9,033 nt of DNA, from assembly GCA_947627405.1 (NCBI GenBank), contig CANQVY010000042.1, positions 1 to 9,033 on the forward strand, written 5' to 3'. The DNA comes from an uncultured Bacilli bacterium (GTDB lineage Bacteria; Bacillota_I; Bacilli_A; RF39; UBA660). The notes beneath the pieces are model-generated. The model was not told the DNA's origin. It saw nothing but the letters and a program-made list of their open reading frames with translations, and made no database searches. Positions 8,028 to 9,033 of the stretch are shown here, piece after piece. Both the position numbers and the translations under genes were made by a program. The first letter of the stretch is position 1. Each line of letters begins with the position of its first letter.

Positions 8028-8056
8028 TTGAAAAAAAAGTCAAAAAAAGTTATAAT
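8028..8056 (+). promoter_or_regulatory. Candidate plus-strand promoter pointing antisense into the acyltransferase gene
   Basis: TTGAAA (8028-8033) and TATAAT (8051-8056) are separated by exactly 17 nt on the plus strand. A transcript would start around 8063 and run antisense through the 3' end of the hexapeptide gene. No plus-strand gene follows, so it may be antisense, spurious or a chance product of A-rich sequence. Confidence 0.3.
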
Positions 8057-8059
8057 TTT

Positions 8060-8656
8060 TCAACATTTTTTGTTTTGAAAATAACCATCTTTGGTTATTT
8101 GCCTTTTCCTAGAAATAGCAAGAGAATTGGATTGAATAGATTCCGTAATTGTAGAAGAAGCCCCAATCATACTATTTTCTCCTATAGTTAAAGGCGCAAC
8201 TAAAACACTGTTCGATCCAACAAATACATTCTTACCTAATTTAGTCTGCTCCTTTTTATGACCAATTCCTTTATAATTAGCAAATACAACTCCTGCTCCT
8301 ATGTTACAATCTTCTCCTATATAAGCATCTCCTATATATGTCAAATGTTTCGCTTTAACACCATTACATAAGATGGAATTTTTAATTTCAACAAAATTCC
8401 CAATTGTAGTATTAGAATAAATCTTTGAATGTGAATGAATATGAGCGCTAGGCCCTATTTTATTATTAGACCCAATGTCACTATCTTCTATAATCGTATA
8501 ACTATCAATGTAATTATTTTCACCAATAATACAATTTCCTCTTATACTAACATTTGGATATATAATAGTACCTTTCCCTATCTTAACGTCTTTATCTATG
8601 TAAACACTGTTTTTATCCTTAAAAACAACTCCATCTTTTTCTAATTTTTCTATCAT
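8060..8656 (-). CDS. Stand-alone GlmU C-terminal-like hexapeptide acyltransferase (left-handed beta helix)
   Basis: The 198-aa product is built of hexapeptide repeats from about residue 18 to 172 and closely matches the acetyltransferase domain of GlmU, which makes GlcNAc-1-phosphate from GlcN-1-phosphate and acetyl-CoA for peptidoglycan. Motifs: IGNFVEIKNS (85-94), KAKHLTYIGDA (101-111), CNIGAGVVFANYKG (117-130), VFVGSNSVLVAPLTIG (144-159) and LAISRKRQ (179-186). Residues matching the E. coli catalytic set are Lys92 (K351), His104 (H363), Tyr107 (Y366), Asn127 (N386) and Arg183 (R440). The Arg of the ARLRPG motif (R333) is His74 here, and the loop after NYKG is two residues longer. The uridylyltransferase domain is absent. 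The frame stays open to 8770, but I place the start at 8656, which has GGTGAT 3 nt upstream. The extra 38 codons are AT-rich with no ribosome site. The partner substrate could be another sugar phosphate. It probably heads the minus-strand unit. Confidence 0.88.
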   Translation of the reverse strand: MIEKLEKDGVVFKDKNSVYIDKDVKIGKGTIIYPNVSIRGNCIIGENNYIDSYTIIEDSDIGSNNKIGPSAHIHSHSKIYSNTTIGNFVEIKNSILCNGVKAKHLTYIGDAYIGEDCNIGAGVVFANYKGIGHKKEQTKLGKNVFVGSNSVLVAPLTIGENSMIGASSTITESIQSNSLAISRKRQITKDGYFQNKKC

Positions 8657-8659
8657 TTT

Positions 8660-8665
8660 ATCACC
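8660..8665 (-). promoter_or_regulatory. Ribosome binding site deciding the start of the acyltransferase gene
   Basis: GGTGAT on the minus strand lies 3 nt before the ATG at 8654-8656, the same arrangement as before the FtsW/RodA-family gene. Hexapeptide homology also begins shortly after this ATG, which supports the shorter product. Confidence 0.6.
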
Positions 8666-8671
8666 ATTTTT

Positions 8672-8680
8672 ATTGTAACA
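8672..8680 (-). promoter_or_regulatory. Possible extended -10 promoter for the acyltransferase gene
   Basis: On the minus strand TGTTACAAT (8672-8680) is a TGn extended -10 with TACAAT (5 of 6 matches). I see no good -35 box at the right distance. Transcription would start near 8665, giving a very short leader, so a promoter further upstream in the AT-rich interval remains possible. Confidence 0.35.
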
Positions 8681-8814
8681 TAAATTAAAATAGAACTCTA
8701 TATCTATAATAAAATAATATACAAAAAGAATAATACACAATTTAATACATATACTATAGAAGTAAATCATTGTTATAAAATTATCAATTTTAATAAAAAA
8801 AATAAATTAATATA

Positions 8815-8842
8815 TTGACAAAAAAAACTAGTATGTTATAAT
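8815..8842 (+). promoter_or_regulatory. Strong promoter of the tRNA-Gly gene
   Basis: TTGACA (8815-8820) and TATAAT (8837-8842) are both perfect consensus matches with a 16-nt spacer. TG at 8834-8835 adds an extended -10. Transcription should start near 8849, about 40 nt before the mature tRNA. The strength fits a stable-RNA promoter. Confidence 0.88.
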
Positions 8843-8858
8843 TTTAAATGTCTACTGT

Positions 8859-8879
8859 TATTGATTCATTGAATCAATA
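8859..8879 (+). repeat. Palindrome in the tRNA-Gly leader
   Basis: The arms TATTGATTC (8859-8867) and GAATCAATA (8871-8879) are perfect complements around ATT. They lie about 10-30 nt after the predicted transcription start and 10 nt before the tRNA. The palindrome could be an operator, a hairpin in the 5' leader affecting RNase P processing, or a chance feature. No U-tract follows, so it is not a terminator. Confidence 0.7.
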
Positions 8880-8889
8880 CATATAAAAT

Positions 8890-8963
8890 GCGGATGTAGT
8901 TTAATGGTAGAACCTCAGCCTTCCAAGCTGACTACGGGAGTTCGATTCTCCTCATCCGCTCCA
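8890..8963 (+). tRNA. tRNA-Gly (anticodon UCC)
   Basis: The 74-nt sequence folds as a full cloverleaf. The acceptor stem is GCGGATG with CATCCGC (7 bp). The D arm is GTTT and GAAC around AATGGTA. The anticodon stem is TCAGC with GCTGA, around a CTTCCAA loop with anticodon TCC at 8922-8924. The variable loop has four nt, and the T arm is GGGAG with CTCCT around TTCGATT. The discriminator base is T, usual for tRNA-Gly, and CCA is encoded in the gene. UCC reads GGA and probably other GGN codons by wobble. It has its own promoter and a downstream terminator. Confidence 0.98.
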
Positions 8964-8974
8964 GTGACGTTTCT

Positions 8975-8997
8975 GTTCGAACTTTTATAGTTTGAAC
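8975..8997 (+). repeat. Stem-loop between tRNA-Gly and the terminator
   Basis: GTTCGAAC (8975-8982) pairs with GTTTGAAC (8990-8997), with one G-U pair in the RNA, around a 7-nt loop. It sits in the 3' trailer and is not followed by a U-tract. It may help 3' processing or be incidental. Confidence 0.5.
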
Positions 8998-9008
8998 TTA
9001 ACATATAT

Positions 9009-9033
9009 AATCAATCCGTTCGGGTTGATTTTT
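9009..9033 (+). terminator. Intrinsic terminator of the tRNA-Gly unit
   Basis: AATCAATCC (9009-9017) pairs with GGGTTGATT (9022-9030), with one G-U pair, around GTTC. A T run continues to the window edge. The tRNA-Gly gene therefore appears to be transcribed as a single-gene unit. Confidence 0.87.

Noticed and set aside
8010..8038. Terminator for the acyltransferase gene formed by T10 and A8 tracts.
   Set aside because: The stem would be A-U only with an 11-nt loop and no GC-rich part, and no U-tract follows it; transcription into the next gene seems more likely.
8657..8770. N-terminal extension of the acyltransferase frame that reads like a membrane helix (IYFYSICIKLCIILFVYYF).
   Set aside because: The ATG at 8770 has no ribosome site, the stretch is very AT-rich (which yields Ile, Phe and Tyr by default), and a good GGTGAT-ATG start follows at 8656 where the family homology begins.
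8849..9033. T-box or other riboswitch around tRNA-Gly, including pairing of the leader AATCAAT with the terminator arm.
   Set aside because: The leader is only about 40 nt, there is no T-box sequence or downstream protein gene, and the shared 7-mer is short and AT-rich.
1..9033. Mobile elements, CRISPR arrays, defence genes or phage genes.
   Set aside because: I saw no transposase or integrase motifs, no regularly spaced repeats, and no composition break; the gene content is mainly core.

Overview
The window comes from a strongly AT-rich bacterial chromosome. It carries a Gram-positive-type replicative polymerase (PolC), a SEDS-family cell-wall polymerase, TTGACA/TATAAT promoters and extended Shine-Dalgarno sites of the GGTGAT kind. 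This points to a low-GC member of the Bacillota (Bacilli or a Mollicutes-related walled lineage such as uncultured gut Bacilli). TGA is a genuine stop here: it ends polC directly after the clamp-binding tail, and tryptophans are TGG. A code-4 mycoplasma is therefore unlikely. The lineage is inferred from these signals, not from any database search.

Layout: a small unknown gene (32-367, minus) ends in a 34-bp perfect palindrome at the window edge. Divergent from it is a FtsW/RodA/SpoVE-family gene (443-1558, plus). That gene converges on a membrane-hairpin coiled-coil gene (1599-2690, minus), and the two share a bidirectional terminator. Upstream of the coiled-coil gene, on the same strand, are polC (2739-7118), an unknown 278-residue protein (7133-7969) and a stand-alone GlmU-C-terminal-like hexapeptide acyltransferase (8060-8656). 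At the right edge a tRNA-Gly(UCC) gene (8890-8963, plus) has its own near-perfect promoter, a palindromic leader and a terminator.

The four minus-strand genes from 8656 down to 1599 run in one direction without a convincing terminator between them, so they may form one transcription unit. Only 14 nt separate the 278-residue gene from polC. The last gene also has its own consensus promoter, whose -35 box contains the polC stop codon. Functional themes are replication (polC), envelope synthesis (SEDS polymerase; possibly UDP-GlcNAc supply) and a tRNA.

Most of the window is ordinary core genome. The points most worth a second look are the one-domain GlmU-like enzyme, the unknown gene coupled to polC, the membrane coiled-coil protein with its strong private promoter, and the palindrome in the tRNA-Gly leader. 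I see no mobile element, CRISPR array, phage gene or clear defence system.
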